From Liopterus haemorrhoidalis (lineage: Eukaryota; Arthropoda; Insecta; Coleoptera; Dytiscidae), in contig OZ020616.1 of assembly GCA_963971575.1 (NCBI GenBank), forward strand, positions 1,508,924-1,572,923: a stretch of DNA of 64,000 nt, written 5' to 3'. Of the stretch, positions 31,090-46,600 are shown one piece after another. Below the pieces are notes generated by a model that was not told where the DNA came from, made no database searches, and worked only from the letters and a program-made list of their open reading frames with translations. A program made the position numbers and the translations under genes. Position 1 is the first letter of the stretch; every line of letters begins with the position of its first letter.

Positions 31090-34000
31090 ATGGCCGATAC
31101 TGATTGTCAAAGTGAGAGTGCCAGTTCAATTTGTGATGAAGAAAGAGTTAGAAGATTATTTCAAGCATGTGATGCAAATGGGGATGGATATATTGATAGG
31201 TAAAATATATTGTCAAAATTAAATTTTGGTTATTTTAATGGTATATTTATTTTAGCCAAGATCTTTTGGCCATATGTCGAGAACTCAGTTTAGAAGATTC
31301 TCTCGATGAATTGATGCTGCAACTTGGTGCTGATTCTCAGGGCCGTATTTCTTATCAACAGTTCCTACAACGGAGGTTAGCTTTAAAACCTGAAATTGAA
31401 GCATTGAAAGCTCCACAAAATCATGATACTGCAAGTGATAACAGCCAAGGTATGTTATTTTTAAGTATTAGTGCTTACAGAGATGTATATATGATTATTT
31501 TATTGTTATCGCAGCCTTTTGAAATATGGGTCAATCCTGCTTATAAAATTATTTTGCTGTAGACTTCGCCGCATCTCTACATATTTCATTTAAACTATTA
31601 TATTGTATCTTCGAAAAGTTCAAAGATAAATATCGTTTTCCCTCTATTTTCTTCACTCTGTATATGTTACTTTATTTTTATTTACTCATTTATTTAAATT
31701 TGTAATAAAATTTTAATTAACTGTAATTTCTTAAGTATTATATTACGTACAACGTTTTAATGATAAATATTGTTTTGCGCAGGGAAAATAGACAGCTGGG
31801 AATGGGATTCTGGTGCCAGAGATCTAAGTCCAGTGCCACAACCTTTGTCTGCCAAAACTAACAACCATCATTTGCTGGAACCACTGATTCAGGTGAGTTT
31901 TTCTGATGATTTTATCTTAATTTATTCATCCAATGAAAAAAATAAGTAGGTTGTAAAATTAGGTTCCAAACTTGTTGCAAATTGGTTTGTTATGTTTTTT
32001 AGAATAATTTCAAAACTGTTTTACTGTGATAAATCATATATTGAATGTTATCTTCTCAAATATTTTTAGTATCAGCCCTGCCTACGAAATCCTGTAAACT
32101 ATGAAAATTCACAGTATATATATTTTTTCAGATAAACAGATTTCGTCGCATAAATGTTAATGTAATTCCTGCTAATGATGTAAAAATAAAATTTCCTTAT
32201 CAACTTATTTAAGAGGATTAATTATTTTTTTAATCCCATACTAATTCATTTGTGGTTAACAAAACATCGAGATAACATTAAAATGTCTTTCTTATAAATT
32301 CTAAGTTATTTTTTGTACGTATTCTAACATTGAATATATTGGGTCTCGTGAAAGTGTAGTTATTTTTGGAAATTTGGGTATTAAATCAAAAACTATATCT
32401 CAAAAATGGTAAGAAATAGAGACCTAAGGTTTAAATCTTTAAAAAATTTAGTTTTACGATGTTTTTTCTGTAATATTTGGTCCGTAATGACCTAAAACTA
32501 ATTGGTAAAATTTTGATTTTATTTTGTAAATTTCAAAAATTCATATCTTAAAAATGGTAAGAGGTAGAGACTTGAGGTTTGAATTTTTGGAATTCTTACA
32601 CCTTGTTTTGTCTAGAAAAATTAATGTTTGGTCCGTAATGACCTAAAACTATTGAAAATTTTGATATTTTTGTAATTTTAAAAATTCATATCTCAAAAAA
32701 TCAGCTGTGGCCACCACAGGACCGACCGCCATCGTAAAGTACTTATATAAAATACATTCTAGCAGCAGAGTAGAAATAACTTGGCCTAATATTTTCCAAC
32801 GGAGAAATTATTTATCATTACAATGGAAACGTTACATATAAGTATGAAAAAATAGATACTTGGAAAAAATTTTTGACTTTGATTTTGGTCAAAATATAGT
32901 TTTAAGCTAATTTTGCGGTGAGTATTATGAAAAAAAATATTTAAAAAATTCATACTTTCCTAGGTTTTGAGTTAGAGCCGATTTGGGTCAGTTTTTTGCC
33001 TATAATTCCAAAACTTTTGCCTAAATTTCAAAATGGACCAAATTTTATTGATCTATGATCAAAAATACATATTTGTACCAATTTTCAATAAAATCGGAGA
33101 CAAATTTTTTTTGCTTAAAAATCATGATTTTTAAGGTCTACCCCTTACGATTTTTTCGATTTTTGGCCATTTTTAAGGATTTTGGATTACTGCCCCTACA
33201 AAACTTAATAATTGATTTATTAAGGCCCAAATTTATTTTTAGACTAAACAATGTAGGAGAATTTCAAAAATTCAAACTGCATATTTATATCCCTAACCAT
33301 ATTTTAGTTAGGATTTACCAAAATTTTCAAAAAATTTTTTTGTTTCAAAATAGGGTAAAAAGTCAATTAGGACCTTAAGATTTCAAAAATTTCAACCGCA
33401 GGTCTTTATCGCATTTCGTTTTTGAGATACGTCCATGACAAGATAAAAATTTCTATAAATCAGGCCATATTAAAATTAGTCATTATTTTAAAATACGTCA
33501 AAGGAATAAGGCCTCAATTTTTTTCTGGACTAAATAAACTACGAGGAATCCAAAAATTCTAATCTCAGGTCGTTTTTTCTAACCATTTTTGAATTGTGAT
33601 TTTGTTTAATTCTCATATTTCACAAATAATGTAAATTATGCTATTAAAAAGATTGTCAAATTTAATGTTGTCATAATTTCAAAACGCGTTTAATGAATAA
33701 GGCCTCAAATTTTTTCCTAACTTAAATAAACTACGAGGAATCCAAAAATTCTAACCTCAGATCGTTTTCTCTAACCGTTTTAGAGTTGTGATTTTTTTTA
33801 ATCCACAATTTTTACAAATAATGTTAATTACACCATTAAAAATATTATCATAATTTCAAAATGCATTAAACGATAACGCCTCAATTTTTTAAAAAAAGCT
33901 AAATACACTACCAAGAATCCAAAAATCTCAGATCGTTTTTTCTAAGTAATGGAATTTCTTGGAGTTGCATTCCTCTTGTCTGCAAGCAAAAAAAAAACTA

Positions 34001-34563
34001 TTAAACTCTTGTTATTTATAAAACATTTAATTGAAAAATAAAAATTTAAGTTATTTCATGTTATTTCATATAATAACTAGTTATAACAGTTTATTTTAGA
34101 GATATTTTGTTTCTTTTTTTATTGTTTTCAAAGCTTGCTACGTTCAACTTTGTAAAACTTATGTTAATTATTATTTTGTAAATAAATGGTTGCCATTTTG
34201 AAATGGTTAACATAAAAATATGACTTTTTGGTGTCATTATAAAGCTAATTTAATGTACTTTTAGAAAAAAATATAAAATTATCGATTCCTTATGCTAGAT
34301 CTAAAGTTGACATCATATCCGGTGAAACCGGAAGTGCCTCAGAATTCTTATAGTAACCTTTAGATGGGCCTTTTTGTCTAGTTTAACTTTTGTTCTGAAG
34401 ATTTTTTGTATCTTTACAAATAAAGGAGATTTTCGGGGTGCCCCGTTTCAAACAAACACCCTGTATACCTGCGAAACCCTGCAATGTGTGAAAATTCACA
34501 CTTCACATCAATTTTTAGGGTTTTGTAGGTATGACCAAAAAACCCTTATACCGTCATTTTGTC

Positions 34564-34611
<48 letters not shown>

Positions 34612-34612
34612 T

Positions 34613-34653
<41 letters not shown>

Positions 34654-37600
34654 TCGGTAAACATTGTAGCCAAACGGCTAAACCTAGAGAGTTGAAATTT
34701 GGCATGCTTATACAACTCTTTGACCCGCACATAGGAAAAATACTAAAACATCTAAAAAACATACCCCCCTAAAAATATAAACAAATATGTGCTCATCGAA
34801 AACAAAAATATTTTTTTTAAATTCTGAGTAGGGTATCAAATGAAAGCCCTTAGTACGTGAATTAACGATCAAATTTTTATTTTTGCAAAATAAATTATTT
34901 TGATGCGATTTTTGCCAAAATATTGCAAAAAAAATTTTGTCCCGCACCCTGTAGCCCAGATGGTTTAAACTAAAAATCTAAAAAAATTCTAAGTAATGTA
35001 TATTGGTGTGAACCGAAATAGTACAACAGGAATTTTTGATCAGATTATGTTTTCGGAAAATAACGCATTTTTTGTGGTTTTTGGTTCACAAAGTACAAAA
35101 GTTATACCAATGTAAGACACTCACATACAAGGCATGCGATAGCGTAACGGTTAGAGCACTGGTGTCGTAAGCTAAAATGCGAAACGAAGGGTTTCGAGTT
35201 CGAGTACGGAGTGAATTTTATTTTTTGTTTTTTTTTTCATTTTTATTATGTTGAAATTATTTTGTCAAAATTCTTGCACAAATGTTGCATTTAATTTTTA
35301 AGAGCGTAAATTTAATAACCAGTCTTATTATATGATTAACAGACGATAAATTATTTTAAAAATATCGTTCATTTTGCCGTGATTACTACAAAGTAAAATT
35401 TGTCCTACACACTCAGCATACCGCCTTCACTTATTATATACCTGCAAAATCCTGAAATGTGTGAATATTCACACTTCACATCAATTTTTTCATTACTGAT
35501 GATGATTCCTACGTTACTAGCTTCGAATTTTATTAACATAGATGAGTAAAACTAATGTTAATAAAAATGCATTGATTTCATTTAGTTATTGTTATAAAAT
35601 AAGGGATTGTTGATTAGTAACAATTTTTTCATTATTTCATTTTAACTTTTCCTAAGAAATAAGTATATTTTCTCGGATCTAAAATTGCGTACGCTAATTG
35701 AATATAAATGAATTACAAACAATTGCTTTGATAATGAGATTATTGTGTAACTTCCTGAAATAAGGGAGTGTTAGATATAAGATGAAATTAATACAGGAAC
35801 TGAAGTAGTTATAAATAATGTTCATATAAATACCAGAAAGCGTTCAGTACGCCGCCGCCAACATTCCAGACGTTTTATCTAACTAAAATTCAGGCGCTGA
35901 GATCATTACAACATTGACGCGGAAATAGACGCTCTACGGCGTTTCTACGTACCGTCTTTCTGTGACCTATATTAATCTATTGTTGTTTAACCAATGTTTG
36001 TGATTACAAAATTAAGATATTGTGTCAAAATAATTAAAATGACAACAGTTAAAATATATTTTAATGAAAAATATGAAAATTAATTCGTGTTTTTTATTAA
36101 TATTTCGTGATAATAACATGTAGGATGTGCCCATATATTTTTGTTTTTTATTTTGCATTTTGAAATGCAAAAGGAATTAAATATTTATAACTATTACTTA
36201 TAAGTGGGTGAGTAATTAATTATGAGGGTTATGTTTATAAAATTAAAGCATTGATGTATTTAAATCATATTACAGTAAGCCAGTGCTTTCCAACCGGTGT
36301 GTTGCAATTTGTAGCTATGTCATAGCAGTGTTGTAATAGATGCATTTAAAAAAACGGGGGTGGCCACCACAGGACCGACCGCCATCACAAAGTACTTGCA
36401 TAAAATACATTCTAGCAGCAGAGTAGAAATAAATTGGCCTAATATTTTTTAACAGAGATATTATTTATCATAACCATGGAAACGTTGCATATAAGTATAA
36501 AAAAATGGATACTTAGAAATAATTTGGAAAAATTTTTCTAATTTTTTTTTCGTTTTATCAAAAAATGTCACAAATAAAAGCTGTTAATTATTGCTTTTAT
36601 AGCAACTTTTGTTAAATACATTTTTTCGAAATATTTTTCTGATAATAATAATAATAATAGTAAAAAAAAATGGTGATGTTAAATATTCGCCAAAATCTTA
36701 AAATCGACACGAATTAACTCCACCGATTTTTACCAAAAGTTGATCAACTCGTGCCATTGATGGCAGAAGCTTAAATATGAAGTTTCATAAAAAAATCTTT
36801 TAGCCGAATTTGGTCTGCACGTGTACACAGACAAACGGACGGACAGACAGACGGACAGAGGGACAGACAGACGGACAGAGGGACAGACAGACGGACAGAC
36901 AGACAGACAGACGGACAGACCGACAGACATCATGCTAAAAATAGTCAAAACGTTATGTAGGGACCTCAATTCGTGGAGATCCATCGAAATCTCGAAATGT
37001 CAAAATCGGTATGATCACAATACCTCCCTTATATATGTTGGCGGTCGGTAAAAATAATAATAATAATTTATCATGACCCTGGAAACGTTACATATAAGTA
37101 TGAAAAAATAGATAGAATTTCGGAAAATAATTCAATTTTTTTTTCGTTTTATCAAAAAATGTCTCAAATAAAAGTTGTTAGTTATTGCTTTTATATCAAC
37201 ATTTGTTTAATAAATTTATTCGAAATATTTCTCCGTTGTGAAATATTCGCAAAAATCTTAAAATCGACACTAGTAAACTTCCATTTTTAGTCAACCGATT
37301 TTTACCAAAAGCTGATCAACTCGTGCCATTGATGTCAAAAGCTTAAATATGAAGTTTCATAAAAATCATTTTAACCGAATTTGCACTGCACGTGTACACG
37401 GGCTGACAGACAGACAGACAGACAGACATACAGACAGACAGACCGACAGACATCATGCTAAAAATAGTCAAAACGTTATGTAGGGACCTCAATTCGTGGA
37501 GATCCATCGGAATCTCGAAATTTCAAAATCGGTATGATCACAATACCTCCCTTATACCATGAGTTCAAAAAGTAACTACATAAGGGTTGGCGATGGAAAA

Positions 37601-40600
37601 ATGAAAAAATGTCTAATGTAAGCTTTAGAATTAATTAACTGTCATCACTGTTGTTTTTGTCATAAGTTATTTGTTATTATATAAAGCAGTATAATCTGTC
37701 TCAATTTGTAATACGAAACTAGATCTGGTTACTTTGGTGACTGTTGTGGTGTAAACAGATTTTGGCGTATCCGTGTGAACCAACACTATGATAATATTAT
37801 AAATGTATTGTCAATATACAACATAAAAAATGAACTTTTCCTGTTAGTTCCGTATTACAAAATGAGACAGATAATATAAGCAGTTCACTTTTGTAAGAAC
37901 AAACTAGATCTGGTTAGTTTGGTTACTTTTATGGTGTGTTACTGACTTTAAATGTCAATTAAAAATATTCCTTACGCTGTAAAACCGACTTTAGGTTGAT
38001 AAGGTTATGATCATTATAATTAAGATATCATTTTTCATTATGACATATGTCAAATGGATCGACATTTTAAAAAAGTGACATTTTTTAATACCAACATGAC
38101 ATACAGCTTCAAAGGTGCTATTGAAAACAAAATTTCATCTTAGTTTGTTCTTACAAAAGTGAACAGCTTATAGACATTATTTTATTTTTCCCTAGCCAGC
38201 CCTTATGAAACTTTTTGATATGTTGGCGGTCGGTAAAAAAGAAACAATACGATATTGGGTCAAATGTACTGATATTAATAAAGTATCGGAAGATTAGTAC
38301 CGGTACCAAAATCGCGATATCGAATAAAAAATATCGATACTGGTATCGTATCAATAGTATCGGAATATCCCTATGCAGAGCACACTCTGAACACACTTCG
38401 GGGTAGCCTTTCCCACACTAGTGCGGACATGGAGTTTATTTCTGCACTAGTCTGATAATGAACTCTATTATCTAACTGAAATGACTTAGATAAGTACGCC
38501 TATTTCTTTACAGCCGTAAAAAAATAACTATTATAAACATAATCAAGATAATTAAAGACTCACCCTCATTAAATGACAGTGTATTTATTTTTAAAATTAT
38601 ACAAATATAAATAAACAGTGTTAAGTTTTGAAACTATATGTAGAGTTTGTTAGTGAATTTTAACCCGTTGAAAATAAATCCGTCAAACTGAGGGCCAAAG
38701 CGCATTATTGCATATCAAACCAATCCAACACCGGCCAGGATTGTTGGAACATCACCCTGGATACATTGAGGGACGGCTCTGGGGGCGGTTGCCATACTAC
38801 GTACGTATTTGCTGACACTGTGGAAAGATGCACTGGAACACCAAGTCCAGAGGAATCAACACCACTTGCCGAAGTACACGGCCAAACCAAACGAAACAAT
38901 CCAGAAAAAAATACAGATAACGAAACTCAAATATTTAACGATAAAATTAAAGAATGGGGCAATGTAATTGAAGAACTACCATATTTATACGAAAATAAAC
39001 AGAATAATGATGAATTACCTGGGAATAAATCTGAGTCAGGTACTGATAATATAACAGATGATTGGTTGAAAAATAGTCCGGAAAATAAATTATCACTCTC
39101 TAACCATGAATCGAATAAAAGTCTTAATGACTGGATTGTTGTAAGTAGTCGTGAAAAGAAATATTTACCTGAAAATCAGTGTCAGAATTATACTTATGGA
39201 CAGATTTTACTTAAAAATGTACATGATCGTCCTTTTTTTAATAACAAATACAGTGATTTTGGTACTTGTCATTATCCTTTTACTATTACTAATGGTAGTA
39301 CAGTTGAAAGGACTTATGATGAGCCTTGTGTGGATTTACCAAGGAGTCGTTCGTGGTTATGTTGTCCTGGTTCACGACCAGTTACGACTCAGTCGCCGCA
39401 GAAAACTTTGGAAGCGCCTGTTCTTGGAGAAAATGTTATTACAACACCACCAGCTGTTCATTGCTCGGAACACTGTGTATGTTTTATTTTATTACTTCTA
39501 ATCTTAAGTGACGTTCATTGATAATGAATACGGAATGAATACCGGAACACTTGTTCAGTAAGATTGAAACATAGTTTCATGTGTTGACAATGTGTTATTT
39601 GATTTATAATTAATTATTTCACTATTATAAATGATTTATATCTCTTTGGGGTCGAGCTTTCACACATGAACGCTACACAACTTGCATTACTTAACTATGT
39701 AGTGTATTGAGAAGTGACATTACCTATAGAGGCGCTGTTGTCGCTTACAAAATGGCAATTGGAATAGGATTTTTTGACATTTGCCATTTGATTAGGGTGA
39801 CCATTCGTTCCGCATTCTAAAATTTTGTCCCGCATTTTGTAACTTGTATTTGAGGAAATTAGGACTTTTTTTTTTTTGCTCTTCACTTGGATTTGGGAGG
39901 TGAGGACCTTTTTTTTTGCTCTTCACTTGGATTTTGGGAGATGAGGACCTTTTTTTTTACTCTTCACTTGGATTTTGGGAGATGAGGACCTTTTTTTTTG
40001 CTCTTCACTTGGATTTTGGGAGATGAGGACCTTTTTTTTTTGCTCTTCACTTGGATTTGGGAGGTGAGGACCTTTTTTTGCTCTTCACTTGGATTTGGGA
40101 GGTGAGGACCTTTTTTTTTTGCTCTTCACTTGGATTTTGGGAGATGAGGACCTTTTTCATTTGCTCTTCACTTGGATTTGGGAGGTGAGGACCTTTTTTT
40201 TTGCTCTTCACTTGGATTTTGGGAGATGAGGACCTTTTTTTTTGCTATTCACTTGGATTTAGGAGGTGAGGACCTTTTTTTTTGCTCTTCACTTGTATTT
40301 GGGAGGTGAGGACCGTTTTTTTGCTCCGTCCCGCCTTGCCTTCTTAAGAAAATGGTCACCCTACATTTGATACACAAGAATTCACATTGCAGTTAATTTT
40401 CTGTTGCGATTTTAAAGGCATTTTATTAAATTTTTCTTCACTTTAACACATACAAACAATGCAATTAAATGAGCCACATCCAACAAAATCCTATTCCGTT
40501 AAGTTCCAAAATATTTCGCTAGGCGTCACTTCAGTTATTGTCAGTTCTCAATAGTCCGTACCATATTAGTTTTGAAGGTCGCAATAAAATAATACGAGTT

Positions 40601-43600
40601 AGGGAACTAAAATTACAATAGAAGTGATATAACTAGGCGTGTCTACCCATAGCCGTAGGGATTAGTTTTTCACATTACGCATCTTACTTAAAGGATTAAC
40701 AAAAACAAGTATACTTATTTATAGTTAGTAATTAAACGTATATATGCGCCACTGACCGTTGACTGTTTACAACGTGGTTGTAAACATAAACCCTAGTTCT
40801 TTTGTAGTTTCACAATGTGATTATAGTTATACGGGATAATTGTTTTATGCCGATCTTCAAAAGTAATATGGTACGTTCTATACTAGTGTAGCTCACATAG
40901 TCGATTCTGAGCTGTTATTTTTTTTTTTTTATATTTTAATTTTAAAAGATGATGTAGGTACACTACCTTAGTTATAAATACAACAACAACAAAAAAATAA
41001 CATTTTTAGCAATAATTTAGTCATGAAAAATAATCATTGTGTCAAAAACGCTGATTTTTTAGTACTTTTTTGGAAAAAAATCTTATTAAAATAAAAATAT
41101 AATAAATAAATATAAAACTATTTCCCGTTTCTTTATCAACGTCTTAAGAGCTTTCTTTTGATTCTTTTAATTCTATGCATTCTTTTTAACGTTGCATGTA
41201 CCGTTCACATCTGTTATAAATTAGTACGTTACGAATAGCCCTCCATCTGTGAATTTTGAAACCAACTATTTAGCTTCGTAAAATATTTTATATGTATTAT
41301 CGTTCTTATAATTCTGTTGTCTTAGATTTTAACTACCTAATTACCTAAATTGATCATATTTACTGCCCGTCTTTGTAATTTTGAGCAAGATTTATGCAAG
41401 AAGTTATGTAAAGGCATACCATAACTACGGTGTCATTGATAGAATGCGATAGCCAATGTGTTTATATGTCTGTCTCATTAAAACATCTCACTAGCTATAA
41501 GTTTAGAAAATTATGCACAATCCACAACAAACAGTGTATTAAATTTGGAGGTCTGAACGGTTTCACGTCTTACCATATGACAAACTTTCTGATGACAGTG
41601 AACAGTGCATAAGCTATTGATTTAAGAGCTCTGAATGCGGTTTTAAGGTCGAAAATGATCTTTCAGGTAACACCGTCGTTACTGGTAACGTTACCAAAAT
41701 TTTTAGCAAACAGTAAATGTTTGGGAACATATTTTTGTCGCAGTGAATTATACATGCTATTGCGTTAGTAGGTTTATTTGAAAAGACATAAAGAAAATAG
41801 TTAATTTGACCGCCATATTTGTATAGCAACCGGAACAAGAACTGAAAACCGGGACTGTCCCGGTCATACCGGAACGCATGATGGCCCTATTTAAATTATA
41901 AAACACTAAGGCCCGGTCTTTCCACCTTCAGATAAAGTTCCAGGTAACTATCTGACAGATAAGGATATTTATAATTTAATCTGCTGAATAAATGTCATCC
42001 CTTCTTTCTATACAAATGTATCTATCGGATAGTTATCTAACGGATAATGAGACTGACGTATTGGATTCACTGACTGGTATTGACATTTATTCAGCAGATG
42101 AAGTTATAAATAACCTTATCTGTCAGATAGTTACCTGGAACTTTATCTGAAGGTGGAAAGACCGGGCCTTACATTGACTAAATGTCATAATACGATATAA
42201 AAAATAATAATCACTATTTTCCATTTTTCTAAATGAAAACTACATATTTAAAAATTGTTAGAGGATCTGCAGCCCCCTAGCCCCCCCTTAAATACGCCCC
42301 TGTTTGGTGGTCATGCCTACAAAATCCTAAAAAAAAGATGTAGCCACCAATTTTATTAATATTACTGCATCCGATTTAGTAAGCAAACAATATTGTATAA
42401 TTTTTCATGTCAACTTTATACAATTTTTGCATATTTAAAAGTGTTTTTATTTGTTTAATTGCTTGTCAAGGATGCTAAATAAAGTAACATACTTAATGCT
42501 GTAGTAGAGATACGTTGAATAGGTTTCTCGTGTCCTACATATGTGCGGTGGAATCCTGGCAAGGTCATGGCAGCGTTGCAGGACTATTGATTCGGAAGCA
42601 CTGATCATTTAAAATTCTACGTGTATCTAGGAATACTCCTGGCGATATTATTTTGTTATTACATTACACAGAACAAATCGTCTGACGTCATGTCAGTTGT
42701 GAAGGATTTATTTATTTTTAACAGGGGGATTTTTGAGAAACATTAAACATCTGTGAGATTTAATAGACTAAACAGAAGTCTACTAAGGACTATTATTTAA
42801 CTAAACTGGTGTTCAATTTAATATAAAATATTAATATTTCATTTAATACCTTACATGAAATTTAGAAAATATAAACAATAAGCCAAGATACGGTGGTCAA
42901 ATATAAATTTAATTTTTTCAAAAACTATTCATTTATATTAATAAATAAATATATAGGTATTTTCTTGGGTTTCGGTCGATAATTAAAAGCAAATTTAGTC
43001 TATATATTTATCTATAAAATACGGTCAAGAATTCTTTTATTCAACTTATATTAATAAAATTGGAGGTTATATCTGCTTTTTTTTTTAATTTTCGGCTTCA
43101 TATTTCCTTTTTACCTGTTTCAGATGATTATAAGACAATATCCGCAATCAATTTTTGTCTGTCTGTCTGTCCGAGATTCACGCAAAAACGGCTAGACATA
43201 GTTTTACGTAATTTGGTATGATGATAGAGTAGAACCAGGATTCGAACATAGGCTATAAGGCATTTAAAAATTTTTATTCTAGGGTGTTGTTTCGGAGTTA
43301 AAACTGTTTATTAAAATATCTTCCTCATTATTGACTCCAGGGCTTCGAACTGGAACTGAACCGAAAAGTGAAAACCGAAAAAAAAAACGTTATTTTTGCC
43401 GGAACGAAAACCGGAGCTGAACCGAAAAAAATATCGGTTTATTTCGGTTCAGATAATGTTTATGGGAGTGAACCAAAATATAAAATACATTTTATTTAAT
43501 ATTCTTTTTTAAACTGATGAACAGAAAAAAATCGTAATTTTTTTAACTGATGAGTAAAAAAAAATCCGCTTCTATTATTTCGGGGGGTGAACGCCCAGAA

Positions 43601-46600
43601 CCCCCCCCCCCCCCCCTGGCAGCGGTCTTGGTATGATTAATATAGTAGAAAATAAATTTCTAATACAAAGAAAAGCATTTAAAAATTTATCACTCGGAAC
43701 TCAACCGAAAACCGAAAAAAACCGTTATTTTTGCCGGAACGAAAACCGGAACCGATCTGATATATATTTTTTTAATTGAACCGGAACGAAAACCGAAACG
43801 AAAAAAATAACGGTTCGAAGCCCTGTAATAAATTTTAAAAACATTTTTAAATTTTTATATTTAAAAATACTGTGCACTGTCGGGGTCCATTTATTATTTA
43901 TACATTTATTGTTAAAATACAGAACTACGCAAAAGCAATTTAGTTCCGCGTAAACGGCTAGAATAGCCTATAATGCTAATACTGGTTAACAAAATTATTA
44001 TAAATTTAAAAAATTATTTTTAAATTTTTATATTTAAATTGCTGTGCACTGTCGTGGACCATTTATTGTTTATGCAATACAGAACTACGCAAAAAAATCC
44101 ACATTAAAATTCTCATTAGCGCAACTAATTAAGAGGATTAATTTCTTTACTTAATCCTTTATTGCATAATTTTGGTCGACACTACGTCACTAATCTTTCC
44201 AAATATTTCTCGTTCAGAATCATTTATGAAACGTTCTAACACATGTTGACCAATGCATTTTTTTGTATAAAATACCCTTAAATTAATATTTTTTTTTAAT
44301 TGAACCGGAACAAAAACCGAAACGATAAAAATAACGGTTCGAAGCCCTGATTGACTACTGAAAAATGTATATAACAAAAATTGTTTACAATAATAAAACA
44401 AATATTTTTCGTCATTAATAGTCCGCGTTAGAAAATTATATATTTTACTGGTCCGCGGTGCGTTTTTGATTGAGAAACACTGCTTTACATCAAAAATGTT
44501 CATGCGGAAACATTTTTGTTTCTTCTTCAATGCGGCTTTTAATTAGAATATTATTCACGGGGCAATAGAAATTTTACTTATAAGGTTGAAATATCTCATT
44601 TCTTCTTTATTTAACAGCAAAATTGTATATGAGAAAAGAAACTATCAGATCAGTTCTGTAAAAATTTACTGTGTAGTAACGTTACTATAAGATAAAATAT
44701 TATAAAATGTATAATGACTTTCATTCATGATAGTAACTGACCTTTGTCATAGTGACAAATTTAGTTACTATGATCATAGTAACTGAGTTACAGGATTGGT
44801 CTGTATTTTTTTCTGTTCAATGCATATCGGGAATAAAAAGAAATCGCACGGATTTTTATAAAAATATATTTTTTTGAAGAAAAACACATTATCAAAAATT
44901 TAATCAACATCAAAGGGGCGGTATTTGGGGTTATTAGTGTAATCCCATTAGTAGAGAGAGGATTTATGAAGTTTACACACGGGCGACATTTAGGTTCGAT
45001 TCTAGTAATAGGCAATCATGAATATTTGCAGACGGATAGCCGACACCCAACGTGGTGTTCCTGTGTATATTATTTTGTTTGACTTCTTTCTGTTTATTCC
45101 AGGCGAAGGTACAACAGCAGTTAGATGAACAAGCCCAGAGGTATGAAGAACAGTTGACTGAACTCCATTCTGTTATTGCTGAATTAACAAGAAAATTACA
45201 CCAACAAAGAGTCATGGCGATAACTGAGGAGGATGAAGGTTCCGGTAAGCAATCTTAACCTCTTCTTGCATTTTGGCACATATGTGTACATTTTAAAAAC
45301 CAAGATCTAATGAAAAATTAACTAATATATTTATTGCACGATGGCCACATATGATGCCATTTTGCATATTAGTTCATATATCTTACGCTTGAGGGTGCTG
45401 CAGGGGTGTTTCAATGCATAGGGGAAAGGAGAAACACGAGTAAGTGACGCCTGCAGGAATTGGACACTATCCAGAGAAAAAAGTATATAAAAATCCACCA
45501 CGGTGCCATGAAAAAAATTGTTCAAAACGTACAAGATATGCATGTAAGAAGTGCAAAGAGCCTTTGTACCCAGAATGCATGGAAAATTTCCATGCATAGA
45601 AGATATTCGTATTGATATTCGCTCTATGGCCATATATGTGTACGTTTGGTTTTTACATCAAATATTGGTCAAAAATAAGTTAAATTTTAATTTTTTGTAT
45701 TTTTTATATTTGATTAATAAAAACTAGTGTGTTTAGATTCTTTAAATATTTTTTAAATTTTGAAAAAAATATTCGTGCAAGAAGAGGTTAATGCACAAAA
45801 TAGGCGTTTTCGCAAACCCTATCCGATACATATATGACGTCATTGATTTAATCTGATAGCTACGAACCTGTTCGCAAACTTTTTCTTTGATCAGATACAA
45901 AACTATCTACGTTCGCAAACCTACAATAACTATCTGATAAACGCGATCGCATAGCAATATTTCAATCCTGCAAAATAGTAGGATCCATTTCAGATTAAAT
46001 ATCCTAAAAAATTATTTGATGTGTATGTCATTTTGGGTTTTTGACTTCAATCTAAAAAATTTTGCCGATTATAACTATTGGACACGCTCTTTTTTTCGAT
46101 GATGATGGTTATGATGATACTGACGAAAATAATATGGTAATACTATTTTTAAACCGCAAAGAATTACAGTGGAAAACTATGAAAATATTATTTATCGTTA
46201 TTCGTCAAGATCTTACAAATCGTCAAGTTTAAGTAATGAAATAAAGTCGTAAAGTCGTAAGTGGTGCCATCTAGACAATAAAACACTAAACTCTAAACAA
46301 TCCTGTCCGCAAAGGTCCGTAAGAAGTTATTTGGATCAAGCGATTAATATTCGTTCGCAAACTGACTTTATCTGATAAATTCTATCCGATTGAATTTCGT
46401 GACGTCATTTATTTATCGGATTCGCGATCGGATTGAGGTTTGCGAAAACGGCTAATTATTATGTAACAAATGTTCAGGAATGTAATAAATAATATAATAA
46501 ATTAAATTTTTATTTTAAGAAATGTGCACGAGTGCTCATGATGACTCAATAACATGTCCATTAGAAGTAAGTGAACTTGAAAATGAACATTTAGAAAATG

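Noticed and set aside
34374..34772. Open frames made of Leu/Ser/Val/Cys repeats over the GTCT tract (also the minus-strand frame at 36730-36984)
   Set aside because: They translate a tetranucleotide microsatellite in a dispersed repeat; no gene.
39850..40325. CRISPR-like array of ~42-bp units
   Set aside because: It is a tandem minisatellite with poly-T length variation, enclosed by hAT ends with an 8-bp duplication.
44159..44530. 123-codon minus-strand frame
   Set aside because: It runs across the right end of a hAT element and the fragment of another, so it is a composite of repeat DNA.
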